NCBI GenBank assembly: GCA_938034975.1
Contig: CALHNI010000019.1
Location: 1-61,061 of the forward strand
Source: Candidatus Goldiibacteriota bacterium
GTDB lineage: Bacteria > Oederibacteriota > PGYV01 > DYJU01
Direction: 5' to 3'
Length of the DNA stretch: 61,061 nucleotides
The notes below the pieces were generated by a model. The model worked only from the letters and a program-made list of their open reading frames with translations, was not told the origin of the DNA and searched no databases. Positions 10,626 to 19,169 of the stretch are shown in pieces (the stretch's first letter is position 1; each line of letters begins with the position of its first letter). Position numbers and translations under genes: made by a program.

Positions 10626-10654
10626 ACAAAAAATTTTATTTAAGGAGAATATAG

Positions 10655-11530
10655 ATGCTTTTAAAACTCGGTTTGCCCAAGGGTAGTTTACAGGAATCTA
10701 CATTTAATATATTTAAAAAAGCAGGTTTTAATATAAAGACAACTTCTAGAAGTTATTATCCTGAAATTGATGATAAAGAAATCTGTGTGACTTTAGTAAG
10801 AGCTCAGGAAATGGCAAGATATGTGTATGAAGGAGTTTTTGATGCAGGACTAACAGGAATGGATTGGGTTATTGAAAGCGGAGTTTCGGTAAAAATTGTG
10901 GATAAACTTATATATGGAAAACAGGGTTTAAGGCCTGTTCGCTGGGTACTGGCAGTTCCTGAAAATTCATCAATTAAAAATATAAGGGATTTGCATGGTA
11001 AAAAAATAGCAACTGAACTTGTTAATACCACAAAAAATTATCTTAAAAAAAACAAAATAAAAGCAGATGTTGAATTTTCTTGGGGAGCAACTGAGGCAAA
11101 ACCTCCATATCTTGCTGATGCAATTGTTGAATTAACAGAGACGGGCTCTTCTTTAAAAGCAAATAACTTAAAAATAATAGACACTGTTTTAGAATCAACA
11201 ACAGTTTTGATTGCAAATAAAAAATCCTGGGATGATAAATGGAAAAAAGAAAAAATAGAAAAAATTTTACTTTTATTAAAAGGTGCCTTAAATGCAGAAG
11301 AAAAAGTAGGGCTTAAATTAAATATTTCAGAGAAAAATCTTGATAAAATTTTAAAAATATTACCTGCTTTAAAAAGACCAACTGTTTCAAATTTGTTAGA
11401 TGGCAAAGAAAAATGGTTCGCCGTAGAAGTCATAATAGATGAAAAAAAAGTCAGAGAACTTATACCTGTTTTAAAGCAAAATGGTGCAGAAGATATAATT
11501 GAATATCCGTTAAATAAAGTAATTTATTAA
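10655..11530 (+). CDS. hisG: ATP phosphoribosyltransferase, long form
   Basis: HisG catalyses the first step of histidine synthesis, joining ATP and PRPP to give N1-(5-phosphoribosyl)-ATP. The 291-residue length and the C-terminal ACT-like part (about 215-291, with [19 protein letters not shown]) mark the long form, which carries its own histidine-feedback domain and needs no HisZ. The start [12 protein letters not shown] and the [10 protein letters not shown] and ELTETGSSL segments are typical of HisG. AAGGAG precedes the ATG, and a good promoter lies 30 bases upstream of it. No other his gene is in the window, so the pathway genes are scattered. It heads a co-directional run hisG-small protein-pgi-DUF1015-rarA-barrel with gaps of 0-15 bases or overlaps. 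Confidence 0.93.
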   Translation: MLLKLGLPKGSLQESTFNIFKKAGFNIKTTSRSYYPEIDDKEICVTLVRAQEMARYVYEGVFDAGLTGMDWVIESGVSVKIVDKLIYGKQGLRPVRWVLAVPENSSIKNIRDLHGKKIATELVNTTKNYLKKNKIKADVEFSWGATEAKPPYLADAIVELTETGSSLKANNLKIIDTVLESTTVLIANKKSWDDKWKKEKIEKILLLLKGALNAEEKVGLKLNISEKNLDKILKILPALKRPTVSNLLDGKEKWFAVEVIIDEKKVRELIPVLKQNGAEDIIEYPLNKVIY

Positions 11531-11531
11531 A

Positions 11532-11951
11532 ATGGAAAAAAATTTTAAAAAACATAAATTTTTTATATTTTTTTTTGTTTTGTTATTTTCGTATCTTTAT
11601 GCAGAAGAAAATCCTTCTGATTTTGGTTTTGATTATTATGATTCAATAACTACGACACCTGAATTTAAAGAAAGATTTTTTTATAAGCCTGTTAGTTTTC
11701 AACCCAATAATTTAGTAGATGATGTTAAAGTGAGCATAGTGCAATCCATTCCTTTTGCGTTTTTATATACCTTTGCTTATATATTTTTATCAGAGGCGGT
11801 TTTACAAGGGACGTGGCAACCTAAAATGAAAACTTTGGAAGAATACAAAGAAACCTATATAAAAACTTCAATAATTTTTTCTATTATCAATATATCCTTT
11901 AATTCATTTACATATTATAACAAAAAGGAGAGGAAAGATGAAAAAAAGTAA
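11532..11951 (+). CDS. Small exported or membrane protein of unknown function
   Basis: The 139-residue product is not recognised. It has a hydrophobic signal-like segment (about residues 10-24, ending LYAEE). A second hydrophobic stretch lies at about 75-95 (IPFAFLYTFAYIFLSEAVL) and a third at about 113-128. It begins one base after the hisG stop and overlaps the start of pgi by 14 bases, so it is likely translated as part of the operon. The pgi ribosome binding site lies inside its 3' end. It could be a small inner-membrane protein; no function can be assigned. Confidence 0.6.
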   Translation: MEKNFKKHKFFIFFFVLLFSYLYAEENPSDFGFDYYDSITTTPEFKERFFYKPVSFQPNNLVDDVKVSIVQSIPFAFLYTFAYIFLSEAVLQGTWQPKMKTLEEYKETYIKTSIIFSIINISFNSFTYYNKKERKDEKK

Positions 11952-13341
11952 AATTCGGGTAAATTTTAACAATATGATGAAGCATAGATTGGGTTCTTAT
12001 GGTATCTCGGAGATGGATATAAAAAATTTATCATCAAAGATCAATCTTGCTATAAAAAATTTAAAGCAGAAAAGAGAAGATGGTAAACTCGGCTTTATGT
12101 ATTTGCCTTATGATACAAAAACAAATGAAGATATAAAAAAAGTTTCCAGTATTGTAAAAGACAGATTTGAAAATCTGCTTGTTTTAGGTATAGGTGGCTC
12201 TGCACTTGGAACAATTGCCTTACACAAGGCATTAAAACACCCATTTTATAATTTATTACCAAAAGAAAAAAGAAAAACACCAAAACTTTTTGTAATTGAC
12301 AATGTAGACCCAGAAGTTGCCAATGGTATTTTTGATGTAATAGATATTAAAAAAACTCTTGTAAATGTTATTACAAAGTCCGGAGAAACAGCTGAAACAG
12401 TTGCGTTTATGAAAATTATATGGGATAAATTAATTAAACAGGTTGGAAAAAACAAGTTAAGAGATCACATTGTAATAACAACGGACAAAACCAAAGGTGC
12501 ATTAAGAAAAATTGTTAATGAAAACGGGTTTATTTCTTTCACAGTTCCTGAAAATGTTGGCGGCAGATTTTCTGTTTTATCACCTGTTGGTTTATTTCCG
12601 CTTGCATGCGTAGATGTTGACATAGATGAATTATTAAAAGGTGCGGAGTATATGGATAGTTTTGTTACAATAAATAATGTATGGAAAAATCCTGCGTTTA
12701 TGTCTGCATTATTACATTATATTGCGGATAAAAAGTTTGGAGCTAAAATAACAGTTATGATGCCATATTCAAATGCATTAAAAGATATTTCTGACTGGTT
12801 TGCCCAGCTCTGGGCAGAAAGTTTAGGAAAAAAATATTCAAATGATGGGAAAATAGTAAATGAAGGATTAACACCAGTAAAAGCATTGGGTGCAACAGAT
12901 CAACATTCGCAGGTTCAACTTTACAACGAAGGACCATACGATAAAGTTATTACTTTTATAAGGGTTGAAAATTTTAAAAAAGATGAAGTTATGCCGCATA
13001 ATTTTAAAGAAGAAGAAACTTTTTCTTATTTAAGTGGATATTCTATGGCTGATTTATTAAATATTGAACAAAGAGCAACAGAGGTTGCGTTAACTAAAAA
13101 CAAAAGGATGAATATGACAATTACTTTACCTGAAATTTCAGAATTCACATTAGGGCAGTTAATATATATGCTGGAAGTTGAAACTGCATTTATGGGAGAA
13201 CTTTATAATATAAATGCATTTGACCAGCCAGGCGTTGAGGCAGGCAAAATTGCAACTTATGCACTAATGGGTAGAAAAGGATATAAGGAAAAATTAAAAG
13301 ATTTTAATTTAGGTAAAGAAATAAAAAGGTATATAATTTAA
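11938..13341 (+). CDS. pgi: Glucose-6-phosphate isomerase
   Basis: The enzyme interconverts glucose 6-phosphate and fructose 6-phosphate in glycolysis and gluconeogenesis, in the cytoplasm. The 467-residue protein carries the phosphosugar (SIS) motifs GIGGSALG and TKSGETAET. It also has the family signatures ENVGGRFSVLSPVG (catalytic Glu), GATDQHSQVQLY (catalytic His) and DQPGVEAGK (catalytic Lys). Its length fits the compact bacterial/archaeal-type PGI. AAGGAG sits eight bases before the ATG, which supports this start despite the 14-base overlap with the preceding gene. The next gene starts immediately after its stop. Confidence 0.93.
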   Translation: MKKSKIRVNFNNMMKHRLGSYGISEMDIKNLSSKINLAIKNLKQKREDGKLGFMYLPYDTKTNEDIKKVSSIVKDRFENLLVLGIGGSALGTIALHKALKHPFYNLLPKEKRKTPKLFVIDNVDPEVANGIFDVIDIKKTLVNVITKSGETAETVAFMKIIWDKLIKQVGKNKLRDHIVITTDKTKGALRKIVNENGFISFTVPENVGGRFSVLSPVGLFPLACVDVDIDELLKGAEYMDSFVTINNVWKNPAFMSALLHYIADKKFGAKITVMMPYSNALKDISDWFAQLWAESLGKKYSNDGKIVNEGLTPVKALGATDQHSQVQLYNEGPYDKVITFIRVENFKKDEVMPHNFKEEETFSYLSGYSMADLLNIEQRATEVALTKNKRMNMTITLPEISEFTLGQLIYMLEVETAFMGELYNINAFDQPGVEAGKIATYALMGRKGYKEKLKDFNLGKEIKRYII

Positions 13342-14634
13342 ATGGCAATAATAAAACCATTAAGACCAATTATTTATAATAAAGAGAAAGTTGATATTTC
13401 AAAAGTAATAATGCCGCCTTATGATATTATTAAAGATGCTGATATCGGGAAATATTATAAAAAAGATAAATATAATATCATTCGTATTGACAAAGGTATT
13501 GAACATAAAGGTGATAATGAAAAAAACAATAAATATATACGTGCAAAAGATTTTTTTGAAAAATGGTTAAAAAAAAAGATTTTATACAGAGTAGAAAAAG
13601 AAAGTTTATATATATATGCCCAGGAATATATTTTACCTGATAAAACGAAAAAGGAAATGCTTGGCTTTTTTGCGCAGGTTAAATTAGAAGAATTTGAAAA
13701 GAAAATAATATTACCCCATGAAAAAACCCATACAGCGGCTAAAGTTGACAGATTGAATTTGATGAAACAGGTTAAAGCCAATACAAGTCCAATTTTAGCA
13801 TTATATTTTGATAAAGGGAAAAAAATAGATTCAATTTTAAGATATTATATAAGTATAGAAAAACCATTATTTGACTTTTTTGATGAAAATCATATTCGTT
13901 ATAGATTGTGGGAATTTTCCTACGAAGAACCTGTTAATAAGATTATAAATAAGTTTAAGGAAAAACAACTTTTTATTGCTGATGGGCACCACAGATATGA
14001 GACAGCAATAAATTTCAGAAACGAAATGAGAAAAATTTTAAAAACAGATAAAGAACAGCCGTTTGATTATATTTTAATGTGTCTTATAAGTATAGAACAT
14101 TCAGGGGTTTCAATACTACCAACACACAGAGTTTTTAAGGATTTTGATTATGATGGTCTGCCTTTAAATGAAGAACTAAACAGGTTTTTTGAAGTAAAAG
14201 AAGTTAAAGATGTTACTGCTTTAAAAATAAAAATGCTTCGTCATCCAAATAATAAAAGCATAGGAGTGGTTTTTAAAAATAAGTACTATCAATTGAATTT
14301 AAAAGAAGCGGAATATAAAAAATTTCTTTTAAAAGAGCCATGTATACCTGAATATTATCTTCTTAATGCATGCATTTTGCATAATTTACTTTTTAAACAG
14401 ATACTTGGCTTGAATGAAGATGAGTTGTTAAAAAATATTTCATATACCCAGGATATTGATGAAGCAGTAAATGCTGTTTTAAAAAATAATTCCAAATGTG
14501 CATTTATTTTAAAACCAACCACAGTTGATGAAGTCAGGATAATTTCTGAAAATAATCTGATTATGCCGCAGAAAAGCACATATTTTTTACCGAAACTTGC
14601 AACTGGTTTACTTATAAATCCTTTGTTTGAGTAA
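13342..14634 (+). CDS. DUF1015 family protein (SerK-like free serine kinase family)
   Basis: The 430-residue protein shows the DUF1015 landmarks: IKPLRPIIYN and MPPYDII near the start, PHEKTHTAAKVDRLNLM, and FIADGHHRYETAINFR at about residue 215. Characterised members (SbnI, archaeal SerK) phosphorylate free serine using ADP or ATP. The DGHHRYETA motif is the most conserved part of the family. The start abuts the pgi stop without a gap, so the genes are probably translationally coupled. A role in serine or sugar-phosphate metabolism is inferred from the family; it is not shown here. Confidence 0.85.
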   Translation: MAIIKPLRPIIYNKEKVDISKVIMPPYDIIKDADIGKYYKKDKYNIIRIDKGIEHKGDNEKNNKYIRAKDFFEKWLKKKILYRVEKESLYIYAQEYILPDKTKKEMLGFFAQVKLEEFEKKIILPHEKTHTAAKVDRLNLMKQVKANTSPILALYFDKGKKIDSILRYYISIEKPLFDFFDENHIRYRLWEFSYEEPVNKIINKFKEKQLFIADGHHRYETAINFRNEMRKILKTDKEQPFDYILMCLISIEHSGVSILPTHRVFKDFDYDGLPLNEELNRFFEVKEVKDVTALKIKMLRHPNNKSIGVVFKNKYYQLNLKEAEYKKFLLKEPCIPEYYLLNACILHNLLFKQILGLNEDELLKNISYTQDIDEAVNAVLKNNSKCAFILKPTTVDEVRIISENNLIMPQKSTYFLPKLATGLLINPLFE

Positions 14635-14648
14635 ATAGTATAGTTGAT

Positions 14649-15953
14649 ATGAATAATTTATTTGAAAAAGGGAATGAGGATAAAAAAGAAGAGCCACTAG
14701 CATTCAGGATGAGACCAAAAACGCTAGATGATTTTGTTGGGCAGGAAAAAATTGTTGGAGAAAATGGTTTTTTAAGGGAATTAATTAAAAAAGGAAAAAT
14801 TCCTTCTTTGATATTCTGGGGACCACCTGGTTGTGGTAAAACAACGCTTGCAATGATAATTGCAAATTATATAAAAGCTGATTTTGTTTCTTTATCAGCA
14901 GTTTCAAGTGGTTTAAAAGAAGTAAAAGAAGTTGTAGACAGGGCAAAGTACAATAAAAAAACAGACAGGCAGACAGTTCTTTTCATTGATGAAATTCATA
15001 GATTTAATAAAGCACAGCAGGATGCTTTTTTACCTTATGTAGAAGATGGCACATTGATTTTAATAGGTGCCACTACTGAAAACCCGTCTTTTGAAGTTAA
15101 TTCTGCTTTACTTTCGCGGACCAAAGTGATTCAATTGAAGCCGTTAAATTGTGATGATTTAAAAAAAATTATTACAAGAGCAATACAGGATAAAGAGAAA
15201 GGGCTTGGCACAAAAAAAATAATAATAAAAGAAGATGTGTTTCCGGTATTAGAAAATATATCCAATGGTGATGCGAGGGTTGCCTTGAATATTTTAGAGA
15301 TGATAGATGTTATAAAACAAAAAAACGAATATGAAATAACAAAAGAAGATATAAAATATATAATAGAAAAAAAGAGTTTTTTATATGATAAATCAGGTGA
15401 AGAACATTATAATTTGATTTCAGCATTACATAAAAGTTTAAGAGACAGTGATCCTGATGCTGCACTTTACTGGATGGTAAGGATGTTACAAGCAGGTGAA
15501 GATCCATTATATATATCAAGACGGATCATTCGTTTTGCAAGTGAAGATATTGGTAACGCAGATCCAAATGCAATTTTAATTGCGCTTGCTGCAAAGGAGT
15601 CATTTGAGTTTTTAGGACATCCAGAAGGCGAACTTGCGCTTGCCCAGGCAGTTATCTATCTTGCCTGTGCTCCTAAAAGTAATGCAGTTTATGAAGCGTA
15701 TAATAAAGTGGTAGATGATGTTAAAAATACAAAAGATGAACCAGTGCCATTGCATATAAGAAATGCGCCTACCCAACTGATGAAAGAATTAGGTTACGGA
15801 AAAGGATATAAATATGCGCATGATTATGAAGGTAATTTTGTAAAGCAAGAACATATGCCTGAAAAATTAAAAGGTAAAAAATATTATCTCCCGACAGATA
15901 ATGGTTTTGAAAAAGAAATAAGCGAAAGGTTAAAAAGATGGCGAAAAGAATAA
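14649..15953 (+). CDS. rarA: Replication-associated recombination protein A (RarA/MgsA), AAA+ ATPase
   Basis: RarA is a clamp-loader-like AAA+ ATPase that acts at stalled replication forks. The 434-residue protein opens with EPLAFRMRPKTLDDFVGQE. It has Walker A GPPGCGKTT (K64), Walker B LFIDEIH (D114, E115), the sensor GATTENPSFEVN and arginine finger LLSRTKV. The C-terminal tetramerisation part includes RFASEDIGNADPNA, HPEGELALAQA and YLPTDNG. Length and motifs match the family throughout. The ribosome site is weak. The following gene overlaps its 3' end by 16 bases. Confidence 0.93.
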   Translation: MNNLFEKGNEDKKEEPLAFRMRPKTLDDFVGQEKIVGENGFLRELIKKGKIPSLIFWGPPGCGKTTLAMIIANYIKADFVSLSAVSSGLKEVKEVVDRAKYNKKTDRQTVLFIDEIHRFNKAQQDAFLPYVEDGTLILIGATTENPSFEVNSALLSRTKVIQLKPLNCDDLKKIITRAIQDKEKGLGTKKIIIKEDVFPVLENISNGDARVALNILEMIDVIKQKNEYEITKEDIKYIIEKKSFLYDKSGEEHYNLISALHKSLRDSDPDAALYWMVRMLQAGEDPLYISRRIIRFASEDIGNADPNAILIALAAKESFEFLGHPEGELALAQAVIYLACAPKSNAVYEAYNKVVDDVKNTKDEPVPLHIRNAPTQLMKELGYGKGYKYAHDYEGNFVKQEHMPEKLKGKKYYLPTDNGFEKEISERLKRWRKE

Positions 15954-17014
15954 TTTTATTATTGATAAATTTATTTTTTTTAAACATTCTTATATTATCA
16001 GCAGAAAGTCAGGATAATGATGAAATCTTTGAATTAAAGGTAAAAGAATTATCTTTTACTTTGATTCCAACTTTTAAATTAATTGTGCCTGAGGCAAGTG
16101 TTGTATTGGGGCTTAACCAAAAAATAGGGGAAACTGAATTTTTTGCGCAATCAGAATATAATTATTTATATGGAAAAATTAATTACCTGCTGCAATACAC
16201 TGTAAATTTATTTCTGCCTGTTTTTATTAATTTATATGATAATGTGAGTTTTGAAAAAATTTATGAAAACAAAAAATATTTACAGAGAAACAAAGGTTAT
16301 GGGGTAGGTTTACAAACACCGCAATTTTTTGATTTTTTTAAGTTAAAACAGGAAATAAAAAGTGAAAATTATTATTTTGCATCAATAGAAGAAAAACTAA
16401 ATGTAAACCAGGGAAACATTCTTCTTTATGATACATTTGTTGAATTTTTATTTGAACATGAAATAAAAAAAGAAGTTTTGAGGGATTTTTATACAGGAAT
16501 AAATTTTGAAAAAGCAATTCCTTCTGATTTTACAAATTATAATTTTTTATTTTTGAATATTGTTATGGATAAAATATTTTATTTTGAAAATAAAAAAACA
16601 ATTGATTTTTATATGGAATATGGTTATCTTTTAACAAGTGATAATCTGCCAATTTGGAAAATTTATACTTTAGGTGGTTATGAAAGGTTGATGGGTTTTG
16701 CTTATGATGAATTTCAGGGTTATTATAAAGTTTTTCTGAAATTAAAAGGCAAATTACCAATATGGGATAAAATAAATTTTAATTTGTTGTTTTTAAAATT
16801 GGTTTCAATAGATGGATTTTTGGTTTTTAATTTGGGACAGGTTGGTAATGTATATGAAATTCAGGATTTTTCAGATTATAAAACAAGTATTGGCTGCGGA
16901 ATGGATTTAAATTTTCTCTTTAAAAATAAAATTAAAATTTCAATTACCTTAGCTTTGGCTCAGGCAATAAAGTCAGGGCGTTTTCCTGTTTTTTATTTTG
17001 TATATCAATTATGA
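15938..17014 (+). CDS. Probable outer-membrane beta-barrel protein, Omp85-like C-terminus
   Basis: The 358-residue product starts with a signal peptide (AKRIILLLINLFFLNILILSAES). The rest is rich in alternating hydrophobic/polar strands and aromatics, as in beta-barrels. The segment LGGYERLMGFAYDEFQGYY, followed by LKLKGKLPIW, resembles the L6 region of Omp85/BamA barrels (GG..LRGF...G), but the conserved RGF arginine is not clear. No POTRA domain is visible. It starts inside the rarA 3' end and is the last gene of the hisG unit. Family assignment is tentative; an unrelated barrel is equally possible. Confidence 0.5.
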   Translation: MAKRIILLLINLFFLNILILSAESQDNDEIFELKVKELSFTLIPTFKLIVPEASVVLGLNQKIGETEFFAQSEYNYLYGKINYLLQYTVNLFLPVFINLYDNVSFEKIYENKKYLQRNKGYGVGLQTPQFFDFFKLKQEIKSENYYFASIEEKLNVNQGNILLYDTFVEFLFEHEIKKEVLRDFYTGINFEKAIPSDFTNYNFLFLNIVMDKIFYFENKKTIDFYMEYGYLLTSDNLPIWKIYTLGGYERLMGFAYDEFQGYYKVFLKLKGKLPIWDKINFNLLFLKLVSIDGFLVFNLGQVGNVYEIQDFSDYKTSIGCGMDLNFLFKNKIKISITLALAQAIKSGRFPVFYFVYQL

Positions 17015-17074
17015 ATTTTACTAAAATATAATAAAGAAAACCTGAAAAAATCCGATAAAAAAAATGTATTTATA

Positions 17075-17102
17075 TTGAAAAATTTTTTTATTTTGTTATT
17101 AT
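17075..17102 (+). promoter_or_regulatory. Sigma-70-type promoter
   Basis: TTGAAA (17075-17080), a 16-base spacer and TATTAT (17097-17102), 33 bases before the small gene at 17135. Confidence 0.5.
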
Positions 17103-17134
17103 ACACTTACAAACTGTAAAAAGGAGTTTTTTAA

Positions 17135-17473
17135 ATGAGTTTGATTTTGGCAAAATATATTTTCTCAGGACCTGTATCTTTGCAGGAATTTAAAAGCACT
17201 GATATAGAAGGTCTGTATGGAATATTTTATTTAAAGTATCCTGAAAAAAAAGTTGCTGATTATGGAGTTTTATATTTTGGAAAAACAGAAGAAATTAAAG
17301 AAGATGCTGGTTTCCCAAAATCACATAAAAAATTTGAATGCTGGGTTAGCAGGGGAAAAGGTTTTGAAAATCTTTATATTGGTTTTTGTGCAACGCCAGG
17401 TATTTTACCTGAACAAAAAGAAGCTATTTTAAGGTTTTTAATTCATAGATATAACACAATATGCAATAAATAA
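17135..17473 (+). CDS. Small protein with a GIY-YIG-like fold pattern
   Basis: The 112-residue protein is not firmly recognised. Its layout resembles a single GIY-YIG domain: EGLYGIFYL at about 29-37 (GIY-like), GVLYFGKTEE at about 48-57 (YIG-like), then KSHKKFECW and NLYIGF, and a late EQKEAILRFLIHRYNTICN with the Glu-Tyr-Asn arrangement of family members. The usual arginine of the nuclease centre is not obvious, so activity is uncertain. AAAGGAG precedes the ATG. It has its own promoter and a likely terminator behind it, so it is probably monocistronic. Confidence 0.55.
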   Translation: MSLILAKYIFSGPVSLQEFKSTDIEGLYGIFYLKYPEKKVADYGVLYFGKTEEIKEDAGFPKSHKKFECWVSRGKGFENLYIGFCATPGILPEQKEAILRFLIHRYNTICNK

Positions 17474-17479
17474 AAATTC

Positions 17480-17511
17480 ATGGGTTTTTGCCCATTTTTA
17501 TATATTTTTTA
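17480..17511 (+). terminator. Probable intrinsic terminator
   Basis: Short stem ATGGG/CCCAT with loop TTTTTG, followed by a T-rich tract, seven bases behind the stop codon at 17473. Confidence 0.5.
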
Positions 17512-17551
17512 AAAAGGGGTAAAGTTTTATCCCCCAAAAAAGGAGAACAAA

Positions 17552-18229
17552 GTGAAAAAAAATATATTTTTTGTTTTAATAATTTGTTTTGCTGTTATTT
17601 TTTTTAGTTGTAATTTGAATAAAAGCAGTCAGGTTATAGCAAAAGTTGCAGGAAAAGAAATAACGATGCAGGATTTACAGGATGAAATAGATGGATTACC
17701 GGCTCAATACAGAATATATGCACAAAATCCGGATATGAAAAGAAAAATACTTGATAATCTGATTATGGTGGAAATATTGATGAAAGAAGCAGAAAAACAG
17801 GGCGTTCTGTCAAACAGTGAGACTCAGGCTAAAATAAAAGAAGAAGAATTGAATATGAGAAAAGATATGGAAGCCCAAATAATAAATTTAAAAAAACGAC
17901 TTGAAAAAGTATCAGAAAATGCCAAAAGGGACGTTGTAATAACATCTTTACTGAATAACAAGGATTTTAAGGATATTAATGTGAGTGAAGAAGAAATTAG
18001 TAAATTTTATAAGCAGTATTCTGCAAATGTAAAAATGCAAAATCCGGATGCAAAGGTGGAGAGTCTGGTCAATATTAAAGAAGATATAAGAAAATCAATT
18101 GCCCGGGATAAATGGTTAAATGATTTAAAAGCAAAAGCGGATATTACAATTAATGAGAATGCATTTATGGGCCTGCCTGCGCCATCGTCCCAGATTAAAA
18201 TTTTACCGGAAGAAAAAAAGGTAAAATGA
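17552..18229 (+). CDS. SurA N-terminal-domain lipoprotein (no PPIase domain)
   Basis: The start is GTG with AAGGAG upstream. The 225-residue product has a lipoprotein signal with lipobox FFSC (Cys20). It then shows the SurA_N/PpiC chaperone pattern: VIAKVAGKEITMQDLQDEI and KRKILDNLIMVEILMKEAEKQGV. A helical tail follows, with no parvulin domain. This chaperone-only form probably binds unfolded outer-membrane proteins at the inner face of an envelope membrane (inference from family). It is first of three adjacent SurA/PpiC-type genes, followed after six bases by the second. Confidence 0.8.
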   Translation: MKKNIFFVLIICFAVIFFSCNLNKSSQVIAKVAGKEITMQDLQDEIDGLPAQYRIYAQNPDMKRKILDNLIMVEILMKEAEKQGVLSNSETQAKIKEEELNMRKDMEAQIINLKKRLEKVSENAKRDVVITSLLNNKDFKDINVSEEEISKFYKQYSANVKMQNPDAKVESLVNIKEDIRKSIARDKWLNDLKAKADITINENAFMGLPAPSSQIKILPEEKKVK

Positions 18230-18235
18230 AAAAAA

Positions 18236-19168
18236 ATGTATCTACGGTTTTTGTTATTTTTAAATGTTATCGCTTTTTTTATTTCCTGTAATAATTGTTT
18301 ATTAAGTAATAAAGAAAATATAGTTGCCCGGGTAAATGGAGAATGTGTTTCCCGGGAATATTATCTTTTGAAAGTTAAACTTTATGATATTAATATAAAT
18401 GACTATCAACAGGCGTATGACTTTTTAAATTTTATTATAAATAACATTTTATTGCTTCAACAAGGAAAAAAAAATAAGATAAAAATAACAAAAGAAGAGT
18501 TAAAAGATGAGATAAAAAAATTTGTTCCTGGATATTCCGAAAAGGAAATAAGGAAAATAATAAAAAAGTCAAAAATCAGATATTCTGACTGGTTTAGTGA
18601 TTTAAAGGAAAAAATCCTGATAAGAAAAGAAATAAATTATTTAGCTGAAAAAAATATAAAAATAAAAGACGATGAGTTAAAAGATTATTTCTGGTCAAAC
18701 ATAGTAAATTATAGAAAACTTAAAAAAGTAAAGGCAAGGCAGATTGTAGTTGCGGATAAGGAAAAAGCAGACGAAATAATTATAAAATTGAACAATGGTG
18801 CAAGTTTTGAAGAATTAGCCAGGAAATTTTCAATAACTTCTGAAAGTGAAAAAGGCGGGGATCTCGGTTATTTCAGTGAAAAGGATATGCCTGCATTTAT
18901 TACCAATGCTGTTTTTTCTTTAAAAAAGGGTCAAATAAGCAATGTTGTTCAATCAAAATATGGTTTTCATATATTCAAATGCGAAGACATTTTAGAAGCT
19001 GAAACTCCTGCGTTTGAAGATGTAAAACAGGAAGTATATAATGACTTTTTTGAAGAGAAAAAAAACAGTTTTTTTAATATAATGATGGAAAATCTGAGAA
19101 AAAGTGCTAAAATAACTATATATAATGAAAATTTAAAAAAAATAGTTGATTTAAAGGAGGAAAGATAA
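18236..19168 (+). CDS. Parvulin-type (PpiC) peptidyl-prolyl isomerase lipoprotein, PrsA/SurA-like
   Basis: The 310-residue protein has a signal peptide with lipobox FISC (Cys18). An N-terminal SurA-like chaperone part (IVARVNGECVSREYYLLKVKL) leads to one parvulin domain at about 160-255. Parvulin hallmarks are ARQIVV, NGASFEELARKFS, SEKGGDLGYFSE and KYGFHIFKCED. It likely catalyses proline isomerisation and assists folding of exported proteins while anchored to a membrane. The start ATG lies six bases after the previous stop, with AAGGT as ribosome site. Confidence 0.85.
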   Translation: MYLRFLLFLNVIAFFISCNNCLLSNKENIVARVNGECVSREYYLLKVKLYDININDYQQAYDFLNFIINNILLLQQGKKNKIKITKEELKDEIKKFVPGYSEKEIRKIIKKSKIRYSDWFSDLKEKILIRKEINYLAEKNIKIKDDELKDYFWSNIVNYRKLKKVKARQIVVADKEKADEIIIKLNNGASFEELARKFSITSESEKGGDLGYFSEKDMPAFITNAVFSLKKGQISNVVQSKYGFHIFKCEDILEAETPAFEDVKQEVYNDFFEEKKNSFFNIMMENLRKSAKITIYNENLKKIVDLKEER

Positions 19169-19169
19169 A

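Larger units (their letters stand above)
10105..10654. other. 550-base intergenic region
   Basis: No intact gene is visible. In order it holds a weak decayed-looking stretch (10146-10215, reading GLGKTDLVAEKVIKKMQAQ in one frame, with no start and no recognised family), a perfect 18-bp palindrome (10332-10349), a minus-oriented copy of the hairpin-bounded interspersed element (10384-10583), and the hisG promoter (10597-10625). The rest is A+T-rich DNA with nothing I can name. Confidence 0.6.
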
